Source: JAKQIM01 sp029557965
GTDB lineage: Bacteria; Chloroflexota; Anaerolineae; Anaerolineales; UBA4823
Direction of reading: 5' to 3'
Assembly (NCBI GenBank): GCA_035341015.1
Contig: DAOQUL010000003.1
Coordinates: 62,001-126,000, forward strand
DNA length: 64,000 bases
Part shown: one piece after another, positions 32,319 to 40,281 of the stretch
Position numbering within the stretch: the first letter of the stretch is position 1
How the letters are laid out: the number at the start of each line of letters is the position of its first letter
Notes under the pieces: model-generated
Database searches by the model: none
What the model saw: the letters and a program-made list of their open reading frames with translations, nothing else
Told to the model about the DNA's origin: nothing
Translations under genes and position numbers: made by a program

Positions 32319-33266
32319 ATGACACGTTTCAAGGCTGACCTTATCTTATTGTTGGTGGCTCTGGTTTGGGGGAGCGCATTTGCGGCACAGCGCGTGGCTG
32401 CGGGCTACCTGGATGCTTTTACGTTCAATGGGCTGCGGTTTTTGTTAGCCGGATTGATCCTGACGCCTTTTGTGTACCGGGGCGGGCGGGGCGCTGCACA
32501 AAGACCTGCCCGGGCGGGTAAGCACAGCTTGTGGCTGCCGGTGCTGGCGGGGGGCCTGCTGTTTGCGGCGGGTGGTTTGCAGCAGGCCGGCCTTGCTGAG
32601 ACTACGGCCGGGAACGCGGGATTCATCACCGGCCTGTACGTGGTGTTTGTGCCTTTTTTGTTGAGCCTGTTTTGGAAAGAGCGGATGACCTGGGTAGTGT
32701 GGGCGGCAGCCGGGTTGGCGGTGGCGGGCGGCTTACTGCTCAGCACGGGGGGAGCGCTGCGCTTCAATCGTGGGGATCTGCTGGAGCTGATTGGGGCGGT
32801 GGCCTGGGCCTTGCACGTGATCGTGGTGGGACGGGCGACGAGCCGGATGGAAGTGCTCAAGTTTTCGGCCGGGCAGTTTTTGACGGCGGGCGGCCTGAAC
32901 CTGGCTTTCAGCCTGGTGCTCGGCGCATCCTGGAATGGATTGGCGGTGGCCTGGTGGACGGTGTTGTACGTGGCGCTGTTCTCGACCACTTTGGGGTATA
33001 CCCTGCAGGTGGTGGGGCAGAAGGTAGCTCCGCCAACCGATGCATCGATCTTGCTGAGCATGGAGGCGGTGTTTGCGGCCTTGTTCGGCTGGCTGTTTTT
33101 GCACGAGGCGTTGAGCGGTCAGCAATTGTTGGGCTGCGCCTTGATCTTGGCGGCGATCTTGTTAACCCAGGTGGGAGGGGTATGGGCAGACCGCAAGAAA
33201 CCGGCCGAGGGCGTGGATAAGCGATCTTCAGAACGACCAGGCGGCAGTTTGATGGAGAATGATTAA
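32319..33266 (+). CDS. EamA/DMT superfamily transporter
   Basis: 315 aa. About ten hydrophobic helices as two EamA repeats: LILLLVALVWGSAFAAQR (~6-23) and the second repeat near ELIGAVAWALHVIVVGRATS. A C-terminal SILLSMEAVFAALFGWLFLHE is characteristic. It is an inner-membrane metabolite exporter of unknown substrate. Its stop TAA overlaps the next ATG (TAATG), so the phosphatase is translationally coupled. Confidence 0.9.
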   Translation: MTRFKADLILLLVALVWGSAFAAQRVAAGYLDAFTFNGLRFLLAGLILTPFVYRGGRGAAQRPARAGKHSLWLPVLAGGLLFAAGGLQQAGLAETTAGNAGFITGLYVVFVPFLLSLFWKERMTWVVWAAAGLAVAGGLLLSTGGALRFNRGDLLELIGAVAWALHVIVVGRATSRMEVLKFSAGQFLTAGGLNLAFSLVLGASWNGLAVAWWTVLYVALFSTTLGYTLQVVGQKVAPPTDASILLSMEAVFAALFGWLFLHEALSGQQLLGCALILAAILLTQVGGVWADRKKPAEGVDKRSSERPGGSLMEND

Positions 33267-34042
33267 TGGCAGAATCGTTGGAGCAGTATTTAGAGTTTAT
33301 TACCCAGGCAGCTTACCTGGCCGGTAGGAGCACTTTGGGGTATTACCAGGCCGGGGTGAGGGCAGATTTCAAGGCGGATGATACACCGGTGACGGCAGCC
33401 GACCGCCTGGCAGAGCAGGTGGTGCGCGGGCAGATCGAGGCGCGTTTTCCACAGCATGCCATTGTGGGGGAGGAATTTGAGGCCAAAGAGACCGAAGGCG
33501 CCACGCACCGTTGGATCATTGATCCCATTGACGGCACCAAGTCTTTTGTGCATGGGGTGCCGCTTTATGCGACCCTGATTGGCCTGGAAATTGAGGGGCA
33601 AGTGCGGGTGGGGGCGGCGTATTTTCCGGCTTTGGATGAGATGCTGGCCGCGGCAGACGGCCTGGGCTGTTGGTGGAACGGGCGACGGGCGCATGTTTCG
33701 TCCTTGACCGATTTGAGCAGGGCGGTGATGACTTTTACCGATCCGGCCAGTTTTGGGCGCTATGGCAGGCCGAAGGCCTGGGAACGCCTGCAAAAAGCGG
33801 TGTATTACCGCACCGGCTGGAGCGATGCTTATGGGTATATGCTGGTGGCTACGGGGCGAGCCGAGCTGGCGCTTGACCCGGCGATGGCAGTGTGGGACTG
33901 CGGGCCCTTCCCGCCCATTTTTCAGGAAGCGGGGGGGTATTTTGGCGATTGGAAGGGGAATCGGACGATCTATTCGAAGGAAGCGTTGGCGACCACGCAG
34001 GCTTTGCTGCCCGAAGTGCTGAAACTGATTGAAACCGAGTGA
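33266..34042 (+). CDS. Inositol monophosphatase family protein, histidinol-phosphatase-like
   Basis: 258 aa. IMPase metal motifs: GEEF (~70-73), WIIDPIDGTKSFVHGVPLYATLIG (~90-113) and a C-terminal AVWDCGPFPPIFQEAGG. The DPIDGTKSF.G pattern and length fit the HisN-type histidinol-phosphatase subgroup, but inositol, fructose-1,6-bisphosphate or PAP phosphatase activity cannot be excluded. No other his genes are nearby. Confidence 0.85.
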   Translation: MAESLEQYLEFITQAAYLAGRSTLGYYQAGVRADFKADDTPVTAADRLAEQVVRGQIEARFPQHAIVGEEFEAKETEGATHRWIIDPIDGTKSFVHGVPLYATLIGLEIEGQVRVGAAYFPALDEMLAAADGLGCWWNGRRAHVSSLTDLSRAVMTFTDPASFGRYGRPKAWERLQKAVYYRTGWSDAYGYMLVATGRAELALDPAMAVWDCGPFPPIFQEAGGYFGDWKGNRTIYSKEALATTQALLPEVLKLIETE

Positions 34043-34088
34043 TGCGGGCCGGAGGTGGCTGCCAGGAAGGGATCAGCCTTCATGTCTG

Positions 34089-34313
34089 TTAGCCGCCGCC
34101 GATGACAGCCAACAGTTTGATGTAATCTCCATCTTGGATGATGTAATCTTTGTCTTGCTGTTCATCGTTGACCAGCACCAGGGCCACCACCTCGGGCGGC
34201 ATGCGAAATGACTGGATGGCCTGGCGGATGGTCTGACCGGCGGCGACCTGGGTCTCGTTTTGGTGGTTGATGTATTCTTTCAAGATGCCGTAAGGGCGGA
34301 CAGTGGCGGTCAT
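34089..34313 (-). CDS. MoaD/ThiS-like sulfur carrier protein
   Basis: 74 aa beta-grasp protein ending in the Gly-Gly tail (VIGGG) that is adenylated and thiocarboxylated by a MoeB/ThiF enzyme. The N-terminal VRPYGILKEYI and GDYIKLLAVIGGG segments fit MoaD of tungsten/molybdenum enzymes. As last gene after ferredoxin and AOR it is likely to serve tungstopterin synthesis. Confidence 0.85.
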   Translation of the reverse strand: MTATVRPYGILKEYINHQNETQVAAGQTIRQAIQSFRMPPEVVALVLVNDEQQDKDYIIQDGDYIKLLAVIGGG

Positions 34314-34333
34314 AGGCGATCAATCAAGTGGAG

Positions 34334-34374
34334 TGGGGGAGCAATGAACCCTGGACGGGGACATCGCTCCCCCA
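34334..34374 (-). other. Intercistronic hairpin between AOR and moaD-like genes
   Basis: 9-nt arms TGGGGGAGC / GCTCCCCCA, extended with mismatches, in the 70-nt gap. There is no U-tract on the minus strand, so it may be an mRNA-stabilising or processing element and is unlikely to terminate transcription. Confidence 0.4.
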
Positions 34375-34383
34375 GAATTTTTA

Positions 34384-36210
34384 TCAGTGCGTTTGTACGG
34401 CAATGTTCAGCTTTTGCAGGGTTTGGGGGGTAGGAATGCCGTTATCGTCCCAACCACGTTGTTCGTAGTACATATCCAACAGGCACTGCACGTCTTCATA
34501 GTTGGTGATCTGGCCGGCTGTGGCCCCGGTTTTGGGCGCTTCTTCGTAGAAACGCGGGGATGGCAGGTCCCAAGAGCGACCGAAGCCGGGATTTTCGCGC
34601 ACCCAGTACATGCGGGTCAGGTTCCAGATGCGGTCGCCGACCGCTTCCAGATCTTCCCAGGTGCGGTGGATGCCGGTAACGGCCTCGAGCAGGGGGACGT
34701 ACAGGTCGCGATCGATGCCCAGTTCAACCCACTGCAGGCGGCAAGAGCCCAACACGTCAAACATGGGGCGGAAGTTCTGCAGCCAGATGATGCGGGCGAC
34801 CTTCTCGGGCACCACTTTGTCGCGGCCCACTTGCAGATCATAGGTGATGGCCCAAGAGCGGTTGTGGTGTGCGCCGACATCGCAGGTCATGTAGGCTAAC
34901 AGCATGGCGGTGGCATTGTGGGTGGCGTAGGCAGATTGTTCCATGCCTTTGACGTGGATGGCAAACTTATCGGAACCCTTGCCAATTTGTTCGGCAGCCC
35001 GTTTGACGCCCTGGGCCAGCAGTTGACCGAGCTTGCCTTCGCGGTAGGCGATCTTTTTGATGGCGGCAAAGGCAGCTTCAATATTGCCAAACCGGAGATC
35101 CAGGCCATCGGTATCCTCTTGGGTGAGCATGCCCTTTTCATAACATTCCATGGCCCAGGCAATGGTGTTGCCGGCGCTGATCGAGTCCAGGCCCAGGTCG
35201 TCTGCCAGGCGGTTGGCTTCGGCCACGGCCTCGATATCGCCAATGCCAAGGTTAGAGCCCATTAAGCCGATGGTTTCGTATTCTGGGCCCTCAACATAGG
35301 TGCCGTAGCGCCGGGACCTGGAGTATTTGCCGCAGGGGCAAGGGCAGCCAAAACAACCCTTATCGGTGATGACGATTTCTTTGCGCATGACCGGGCCGTA
35401 AATGTTCTTGCCATCTTCAAACGAGCCGGCGCTGAAGTTACGAGTGGGCAGGGCGCCGACCTCATCGCACCAACTGGTGACGATGGTGGTGCCGTAGCGC
35501 GTCCATTCGTCGTGGCCCTCTGCTTCGATGCAGGCGCGATATAGGTCGATGCCGGCTTTGCGGTAAGCCTGGGCGTCTGCGACGGGGACGGATTTGGTGC
35601 CGCGTATGACAATGGCCTTCAGCTTCTTCTGGCCCATCACTGTGCCTACGCCACCGCGCCCGGCCTGGCGGCCGAAATCGTGGTTGACACAGGCGTAGGG
35701 CACCAGGTTCTCACCGCCAGGGCCAATGGCGGCAATTTGAAATTCTTCGCCGTGCTTATTCTTCAGCGCCACTTCAGCATCAATAGCACCTTTGCCCCAC
35801 AGGAAGGAGGCGTCGAGCAGTTGGAGCTTATTGTCGTCAATCAGCAGGTAAACCGGTGTGGGGCTGATGCCTTCAAGGATAATGGTGTCGATGCCGGCGT
35901 ACTTCATTTCAGCGGTAAAATGGCCGCCCATGGATGCGCTGGCATAGCCATTGGTGAGGGGAGATTTGGTTGTCCAATCACACTTGCCGCCGCCTGCCGA
36001 GAGCATACCCGAAAGCGGCCCGCTGGAGATGATGAGCTTGTTTTCGGGGCCAAGCGGGTCGGCGCCCCTGGGGACCTCGCGCAGGAGGTGATAAATGCCA
36101 AACCCGCGCCCGCCGATGAAGTCGCGAGCCAACTCTGGGGGGGTAGGTTCTTTGGTGAGCTTATTATCGGTAAGGTTAACGCGCAGGATGCTTCCACCGT
36201 ATCCGTTCAT
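34384..36210 (-). CDS. Aldehyde:ferredoxin oxidoreductase (tungsten)
   Basis: 608 aa, full AOR length. N-terminal domain: GGSILRVNLTDNKL and FIGGRGFGIYHLL; GPLSGMLSAGGGKCDWTTKSPLTNGYASASMGG binds the tungstopterin. The 4Fe-4S ligands are in CFGCPCPCGKYS (~289-300) plus the distal Cys in VLGSCRLQW (~494-502). It oxidises aldehydes to acids with ferredoxin in the anaerobic cytoplasm. The substrate class (AOR/FOR/GOR-like) is not resolved. It starts 9 nt after the ferredoxin gene. Confidence 0.93.
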   Translation of the reverse strand: MNGYGGSILRVNLTDNKLTKEPTPPELARDFIGGRGFGIYHLLREVPRGADPLGPENKLIISSGPLSGMLSAGGGKCDWTTKSPLTNGYASASMGGHFTAEMKYAGIDTIILEGISPTPVYLLIDDNKLQLLDASFLWGKGAIDAEVALKNKHGEEFQIAAIGPGGENLVPYACVNHDFGRQAGRGGVGTVMGQKKLKAIVIRGTKSVPVADAQAYRKAGIDLYRACIEAEGHDEWTRYGTTIVTSWCDEVGALPTRNFSAGSFEDGKNIYGPVMRKEIVITDKGCFGCPCPCGKYSRSRRYGTYVEGPEYETIGLMGSNLGIGDIEAVAEANRLADDLGLDSISAGNTIAWAMECYEKGMLTQEDTDGLDLRFGNIEAAFAAIKKIAYREGKLGQLLAQGVKRAAEQIGKGSDKFAIHVKGMEQSAYATHNATAMLLAYMTCDVGAHHNRSWAITYDLQVGRDKVVPEKVARIIWLQNFRPMFDVLGSCRLQWVELGIDRDLYVPLLEAVTGIHRTWEDLEAVGDRIWNLTRMYWVRENPGFGRSWDLPSPRFYEEAPKTGATAGQITNYEDVQCLLDMYYEQRGWDDNGIPTPQTLQKLNIAVQTH

Positions 36211-36219
36211 GGCTGCCTC

Positions 36220-36609
36220 CTAATCTGCAATCCACAACGCGCCGGTGCCGCAGACCTGAACACAGTCGCCGCACAGATCGCATTTCCAGGCTGCGTCAGC
36301 TAATTCGACGCGCACATACATCACATCTTCGGGGCATTCGGCCACGCAGGCTTCGCACAAGGTGCACTCGGCAAAGTCAACGTAATACGCGCCGCGCTCA
36401 TTCAGCTTGATACACTCGGTTGGGCAGACCGCGGCACAATTCCCACACTGGGTGCAGACTTTCATCTCGTAAACACCTGGGGCTGGGAAATGCCCAATTA
36501 AATTAAGGGCGGCTTTCTTGGGATTGCTTTCATTGAACAAGTTGAGCGAACATGCAACCAGGCAGGCCCGGCAGCCCGAGCACTTTGCGCTATCTACATA
36601 GAGACGCAT
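36220..36609 (-). CDS. Polyferredoxin-like 4Fe-4S protein
   Basis: 129 aa with four Cys clusters: CSGCRACLVAC (~10-20), CTQCGNCAAVCPTEC, CTLCEACVAECPEDV and CDLCGDCVQVC. This is the HycB/AOR-associated ferredoxin type. It probably carries electrons to and from the adjacent AOR. GGAGGTTCGCC precedes the ATG. First gene of the ferredoxin-AOR-MoaD operon. Confidence 0.92.
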   Translation of the reverse strand: MRLYVDSAKCSGCRACLVACSLNLFNESNPKKAALNLIGHFPAPGVYEMKVCTQCGNCAAVCPTECIKLNERGAYYVDFAECTLCEACVAECPEDVMYVRVELADAAWKCDLCGDCVQVCGTGALWIAD

Positions 36610-36636
36610 GGCGAACCTCCTTTTGTATAACCGTAT

Positions 36637-36665
36637 ATTCTAAGATACTTCAATATGGCTGGCAA
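36637..36665 (-). promoter_or_regulatory. Promoter of the ferredoxin-AOR operon
   Basis: TTGCCA (36665-36660), 17 nt and TAGAAT (36642-36637) on the minus strand, giving a ~20-nt leader that contains AGGAGG. Confidence 0.45.
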
Positions 36666-36724
36666 GGCTAGAGACATCTTTCCTGATTATTCTAGTACAG
36701 GTGTCAGGTAGTGCCCCCCGGTGC

Positions 36725-36738
36725 GTGACAAATATCAC
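36725..36738 (+). promoter_or_regulatory. CRP/FNR-family operator-like palindrome
   Basis: GTGACAAATATCAC has the GTGA-N6-TCAC geometry of the CRP/FNR family. It abuts the -35 of the ammonia-lyase promoter, and its centre is about 42 nt before the predicted start, the classical position of a class II activator. Confidence 0.45.
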
Positions 36739-36767
36739 TTGCCCATCTAATCGATCTTCGGTATAAC
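36739..36767 (+). promoter_or_regulatory. Promoter of the ammonia-lyase gene
   Basis: TTGCCC (36739-36744), 17 nt and TATAAC (36762-36767). The start is expected near 36774, with a ~78-nt leader ending in AAGGAGAAGG. Confidence 0.5.
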
Positions 36768-36851
36768 TAAACAGGGTGATTTGGCCCGGCTTCACCTGTC
36801 CGAAACACCCCCATACCTCAGACAGCCTATCACACACAAGGAGAAGGAATT

Positions 36852-38375
36852 ATGACGGTCACGTTAAACGGTTCAGGCCTGACGCTTGAGAAACTGGTGC
36901 GCATCGCGCGCCACGGTGAGCGAGTGAAGCTTCATCCTGATGCAATGGAGCGGATCAGGGTTTGCCGGGCAATGTTGGAAGAGAAGGTGAAGGCGCACGA
37001 GATCATGTACGGCGTGAATACGGGGATCGGCGAGTTTTCGGAGCGCGTCTTGAATGACGAGCAGGTCGAGCAATTCCAACGTTACCTGATCTACAATCAC
37101 GCGGCAGGCATTGGCGACCCGGTGCCGGTGGAGCAGGTGCGGGCGGCGATGGCTGGACGGATCAACGTGCATGCGCATGGCAATTCGGGCTGCCGGCCAG
37201 AAATCACACTGACCTTGGTGGATATGTTGAACAAAGGTGTGACCCCCGTGGTGTGCCAAAAGGGCTCTGTGGGGGCTTGCGGCGACCTGGCGCCCATGTC
37301 GCAGATTGCACTGCTCTTGATGGGTGAGGGTGAGGCTTTCTACCAGGGCGAACGCCTGCCGGGCAAGGCGGCAATGGAGCGGGCTGGCATTCCAATCCCT
37401 GGCTTGCAGGCCCGTGATGGCCTGGCGGCAATCAACGGCTCGAACCTGCTGACGGCGATGAGCGGTCTGCAGGTGTACGATATGAACCGCTGGCTGAAGC
37501 AGGCTGAGATTGCTTGCGCGATGAGCCTGGAAGCGCTGTTGGCCAACCTGAAGCCGTATGATACGCGTTTGCACCAGGTGCGCGGCTTTAAGGGCGCCAT
37601 CCGTTCGGCTAAGGCGATCCTGAAGTGTATTGCGGGTTCTGACCTGGCAACAGGCAAGGTGAAAACCAAGGTTCAGGATGCGTATTCAATGCGCTCTTCG
37701 CCCCAGGTGATTGGTGCAGCGCATGATGCGGTGGCTTATGCCCGCAGCCAGGTGGAGATTGAGTTGAACGGGGTGGGCGACAACCCCATTTTCTTGCCAG
37801 AATATAAATTGACCCTGACGGGGGCGAACTTCCAGGGCTCGCCGGTGAGCCTGCCCATGGATATGGCTGGGGCGGCGATCACGATGGTGTGTGTGCTATC
37901 TGAGCGGCGGCTCAACCGCATGACCAACCCGGCCTTGAGTGTGGGCTTGCCAGAGTTCTTGACCAAGGGAGCGGGGATGTTCTCAGGAATGATGCTCAGC
38001 CAATACACGGCAGATATGATGATCGTGGAGCAGCGCATCTTATCCATGCCCGCCAGCATCCAATCCATACCTGCCGCCGCCGACCAGGAGGATTTTGTGT
38101 CGATGGGCATGAACACGGCGTTGAAGAATGGGCAGATCATGGATAATGCCTATGGTATCTTGGGAATTGAGTTTATGGCAGCAGCCCAGGCCCTCGACTT
38201 CCGCGAATTTACCCCAGGCAAGGGCGTGCAAAAGGCACACCAGGTGGTGCGCAAGTATGTTGAGCACCTAGATGTGGACCGCCCGCTGCATGTTGATCAC
38301 AATGTAATGAAGGCGCTCGTCAGATCGGGAGAGATCCTGGAAACAGTGGAAGCAGAAATCGGCAGTTTGGAATAG
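36852..38375 (+). CDS. Aromatic amino acid ammonia-lyase (histidine ammonia-lyase-like) with Cys in the MIO triad
   Basis: 507 aa, HAL length. Family motifs: MYGVNTGIGEFS (~53-64), NHAAGIGDP (~83-91), GSVGACGDLAPM (~138-149), QDAYSMRSSPQVIG and AADQEDFVSMG. The cofactor 4-methylidene-imidazol-5-one normally forms from Ala-Ser-Gly. Here the triad is Ala-Cys-Gly (Cys143, codon TGC 37278-37280). The His of NHAAG and the Glu of QED favour a histidine-type enzyme, but no other hut genes are near, so tyrosine or another substrate is possible. AAGGAGAAGG lies 5 nt before the ATG. Confidence 0.88.
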   Translation: MTVTLNGSGLTLEKLVRIARHGERVKLHPDAMERIRVCRAMLEEKVKAHEIMYGVNTGIGEFSERVLNDEQVEQFQRYLIYNHAAGIGDPVPVEQVRAAMAGRINVHAHGNSGCRPEITLTLVDMLNKGVTPVVCQKGSVGACGDLAPMSQIALLLMGEGEAFYQGERLPGKAAMERAGIPIPGLQARDGLAAINGSNLLTAMSGLQVYDMNRWLKQAEIACAMSLEALLANLKPYDTRLHQVRGFKGAIRSAKAILKCIAGSDLATGKVKTKVQDAYSMRSSPQVIGAAHDAVAYARSQVEIELNGVGDNPIFLPEYKLTLTGANFQGSPVSLPMDMAGAAITMVCVLSERRLNRMTNPALSVGLPEFLTKGAGMFSGMMLSQYTADMMIVEQRILSMPASIQSIPAAADQEDFVSMGMNTALKNGQIMDNAYGILGIEFMAAAQALDFREFTPGKGVQKAHQVVRKYVEHLDVDRPLHVDHNVMKALVRSGEILETVEAEIGSLE

Positions 38376-38384
38376 GTTAAACTG

Positions 38385-38419
38385 AGTGGGCGAGGCTGTC
38401 CCGTACAGCCTCGCCCACT
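38385..38419. terminator. Bidirectional hairpin terminator
   Basis: 15-bp perfect arms (AGTGGGCGAGGCTGT / ACAGCCTCGCCCACT), 5-nt loop, between the convergent ammonia-lyase and ABC permease genes. U-tracts are weak on both sides. Confidence 0.6.
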
Positions 38420-38441
38420 GAACTAAGGAGAGAGCCTCAGC

Positions 38442-39293
38442 CTATCCTTTTAGGGATCCAGCCATCAGGCCGCGCAAGAAGTAGCGACCGAGGAAGATAT
38501 AGACCAGCAGAGTGGGTACGGCTGCCAGGAAAGAACCAGCCATCTGGATGTTCCAGGCGATGATCTGGCTGCCAGCCATGTTGTTCAGGGCCACGGTGAT
38601 GGGCCAGGCCTGTGGGTTGGTGAGCACAACGGCAAAGAGAAAATCATTCCAGGCAGATGTAAACTGCCAGATGAGCACAACCACAAAGCTGGGCCAAGAA
38701 AGCGGCAGCAGGATGTACCAATAGGTTCCCAAGAGGCCAGCCCCATCCATGCGAGAGGCCTCAACCAGCTCTTTCGGCAGGCTGGCGTAGTAATTGCGGA
38801 ATGTGAGGGTGGTGATGGGGATGCCGTAGATTACGTGCGCCAAAACCAGGCCCGGCAGGCCGCCATACATGTTGATCGTTTTCATGAACTCTACCAGGGG
38901 GATGAGGATGGACTGGTAGGGGATGAACATGCCGAACAGGATGAGGGGGAAGATCAGGTCGGCGCCGCGGAATTTCCACTTGGCCAACACAAAGCCGTTG
39001 ATGGAGCCCAAGAAGGACGAAATGATGGCTGCCGGGATGACCATGCTGAAACTGTTCCACATGTACGGAGCAAGCGTCTGAAAAGCGGCAATGAAGTTGT
39101 CGAAACGGATGCTCTTGGGCAGATCCCACATGGTCTGCAAGTTGATCTCTTCAAAGCCTTTGAGGCCGGTTGTGAGCATCAAATACAAGGGGATCAGGTA
39201 GAAGATGGACATTAAGATCAGCGGCAGGTACAACAGATGGCGCCACTGGAAGGGGAGACGGCGAAGGGGTTTGGAGAGGGCGGTGGTGCTCAT
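38442..39293 (-). CDS. Carbohydrate ABC transporter permease (MalG type)
   Basis: 283 aa with six TM segments. The EAA loop that contacts the ATPase is ELVEASRMDGAGLLGTYWYI followed by LPLS (~178-200). The last helix and LRGLMAGSLKG tail are typical of the MalG family. It overlaps the MalF-type gene by 4 nt. The transporter's ATPase is not in the window, as is usual where one MsmK-like ATPase serves several systems. Confidence 0.92.
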   Translation of the reverse strand: MSTTALSKPLRRLPFQWRHLLYLPLILMSIFYLIPLYLMLTTGLKGFEEINLQTMWDLPKSIRFDNFIAAFQTLAPYMWNSFSMVIPAAIISSFLGSINGFVLAKWKFRGADLIFPLILFGMFIPYQSILIPLVEFMKTINMYGGLPGLVLAHVIYGIPITTLTFRNYYASLPKELVEASRMDGAGLLGTYWYILLPLSWPSFVVVLIWQFTSAWNDFLFAVVLTNPQAWPITVALNNMAGSQIIAWNIQMAGSFLAAVPTLLVYIFLGRYFLRGLMAGSLKG

Positions 39294-40177
39294 ATCTCGG
39301 CCTCGCTGCGCAGGGTGTAATAGAGGTAGGGAATGATCAGTACGGCTACGCTCAGTAAGAGCAGGATACCGATGGCGGCGCCGCGGGAGAAGAAATAGCC
39401 ATCAAAGGTGGTTTGCCACATGTAGATGGCGGGCACGTCCAGCGGGAGCTGCTTGCCGGCGATGGCAATGATCAGGTCAAAAACTTTGAGCGAAATATGG
39501 CCCAGAATGATCATGGCGCTGAGGGTGACCGGCCTTAACAAGGGGAAGATGATATTGGTGTAAATCCTGAATTCGCTGGCGCCATCGACGCGCGCCGCCT
39601 CTCGGATCTCATCGGGGATGGCACGCAGACCGCCCAAATAGAGGGCCATAGTATAGCCAGACATTTGCCAGATGGCAGCCAGGGCAATGGCAGCCATGCC
39701 CCACCGGGGGGTGAGGTGCCAACTATTCACCAGAAAATCAAGGCCTAAGTTTGAAAATAAGAGGTTGAACCCGCTCATGCGGTCGCCTGCGGCGGGGTTC
39801 ATCAGCCAACGCCAGACAACACCGGTGACGATGAAGGAAATGGCCATTGGGAAGAGGAAAAGGCTGCGGAAAAAGGCCTCGCCCTTCAGGTTCTGGTCCA
39901 GCATGATGGCCAATGCCAGGCCAACAGCCAGGCAGCCCAAGACGAAAATGACCGTAAAAACGACCGTGTTGCGCACATCAACCAAGAAGCGGGGGTCTGA
40001 GAAGAGGTTGATATAGTTCTTTAAGCCTGCCCAGGAATAATCTGGAAGCAGGCCTTTCCAGTTGCTTAATGAGACACGCACTGACCAGGCGATGAAACCA
40101 TAAATAAAAATGCCAACTGCCACGATGGATGGCGTGACCAGGGCGATGGAGAGCACGGTGTCTTTGTTTTTGCTCAT
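39290..40177 (-). CDS. Carbohydrate ABC transporter permease (MalF type)
   Basis: 295 aa, six TM segments. EAA loop: EIREAARVDGASEFRIYTNI, then IFPLLRP (~190-216). N-terminal VTPSIVAVGIFIYGFIAWSVRVSLSNW is typical of MalF-like/UgpA-like permeases. GAGG lies 7 nt before the ATG. It pairs with the MalG-type protein and the binding protein at 40282. Confidence 0.92.
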   Translation of the reverse strand: MSKNKDTVLSIALVTPSIVAVGIFIYGFIAWSVRVSLSNWKGLLPDYSWAGLKNYINLFSDPRFLVDVRNTVVFTVIFVLGCLAVGLALAIMLDQNLKGEAFFRSLFLFPMAISFIVTGVVWRWLMNPAAGDRMSGFNLLFSNLGLDFLVNSWHLTPRWGMAAIALAAIWQMSGYTMALYLGGLRAIPDEIREAARVDGASEFRIYTNIIFPLLRPVTLSAMIILGHISLKVFDLIIAIAGKQLPLDVPAIYMWQTTFDGYFFSRGAAIGILLLLSVAVLIIPYLYYTLRSEAEI

Positions 40178-40238
40178 GTGTTACCTCTACAGGGCAGGGG
40201 GTCAGACGAGCACATTTGCCTGCCGGAAGGTAGATAGG

Positions 40239-40270
40239 ATCGGACGGGCGCACTCAGGCGCCCGTCCGAT
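40239..40270 (-). other. Intercistronic hairpin between binding protein and permeases
   Basis: 13-bp perfect arms (ATCGGACGGGCGC / GCGCCCGTCCGAT), 6-nt loop, no U-tract. Such hairpins after the binding-protein gene often stabilise its mRNA and lower permease expression. Confidence 0.5.
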
Positions 40271-40281
40271 GGTCAAACAAG

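Noticed and set aside
36624..36653. TTGAAG-18-TATACA as the ferredoxin-AOR promoter
   Set aside because: Its start site would fall within the AGGAGG ribosome site; the upstream TTGCCA-17-TAGAAT pair leaves a usable leader.
36640..36837. 65-codon minus-strand open frame in the ammonia-lyase promoter region
   Set aside because: No ribosome site or recognisable motif, and it lies over the promoter and operator of the opposite gene.
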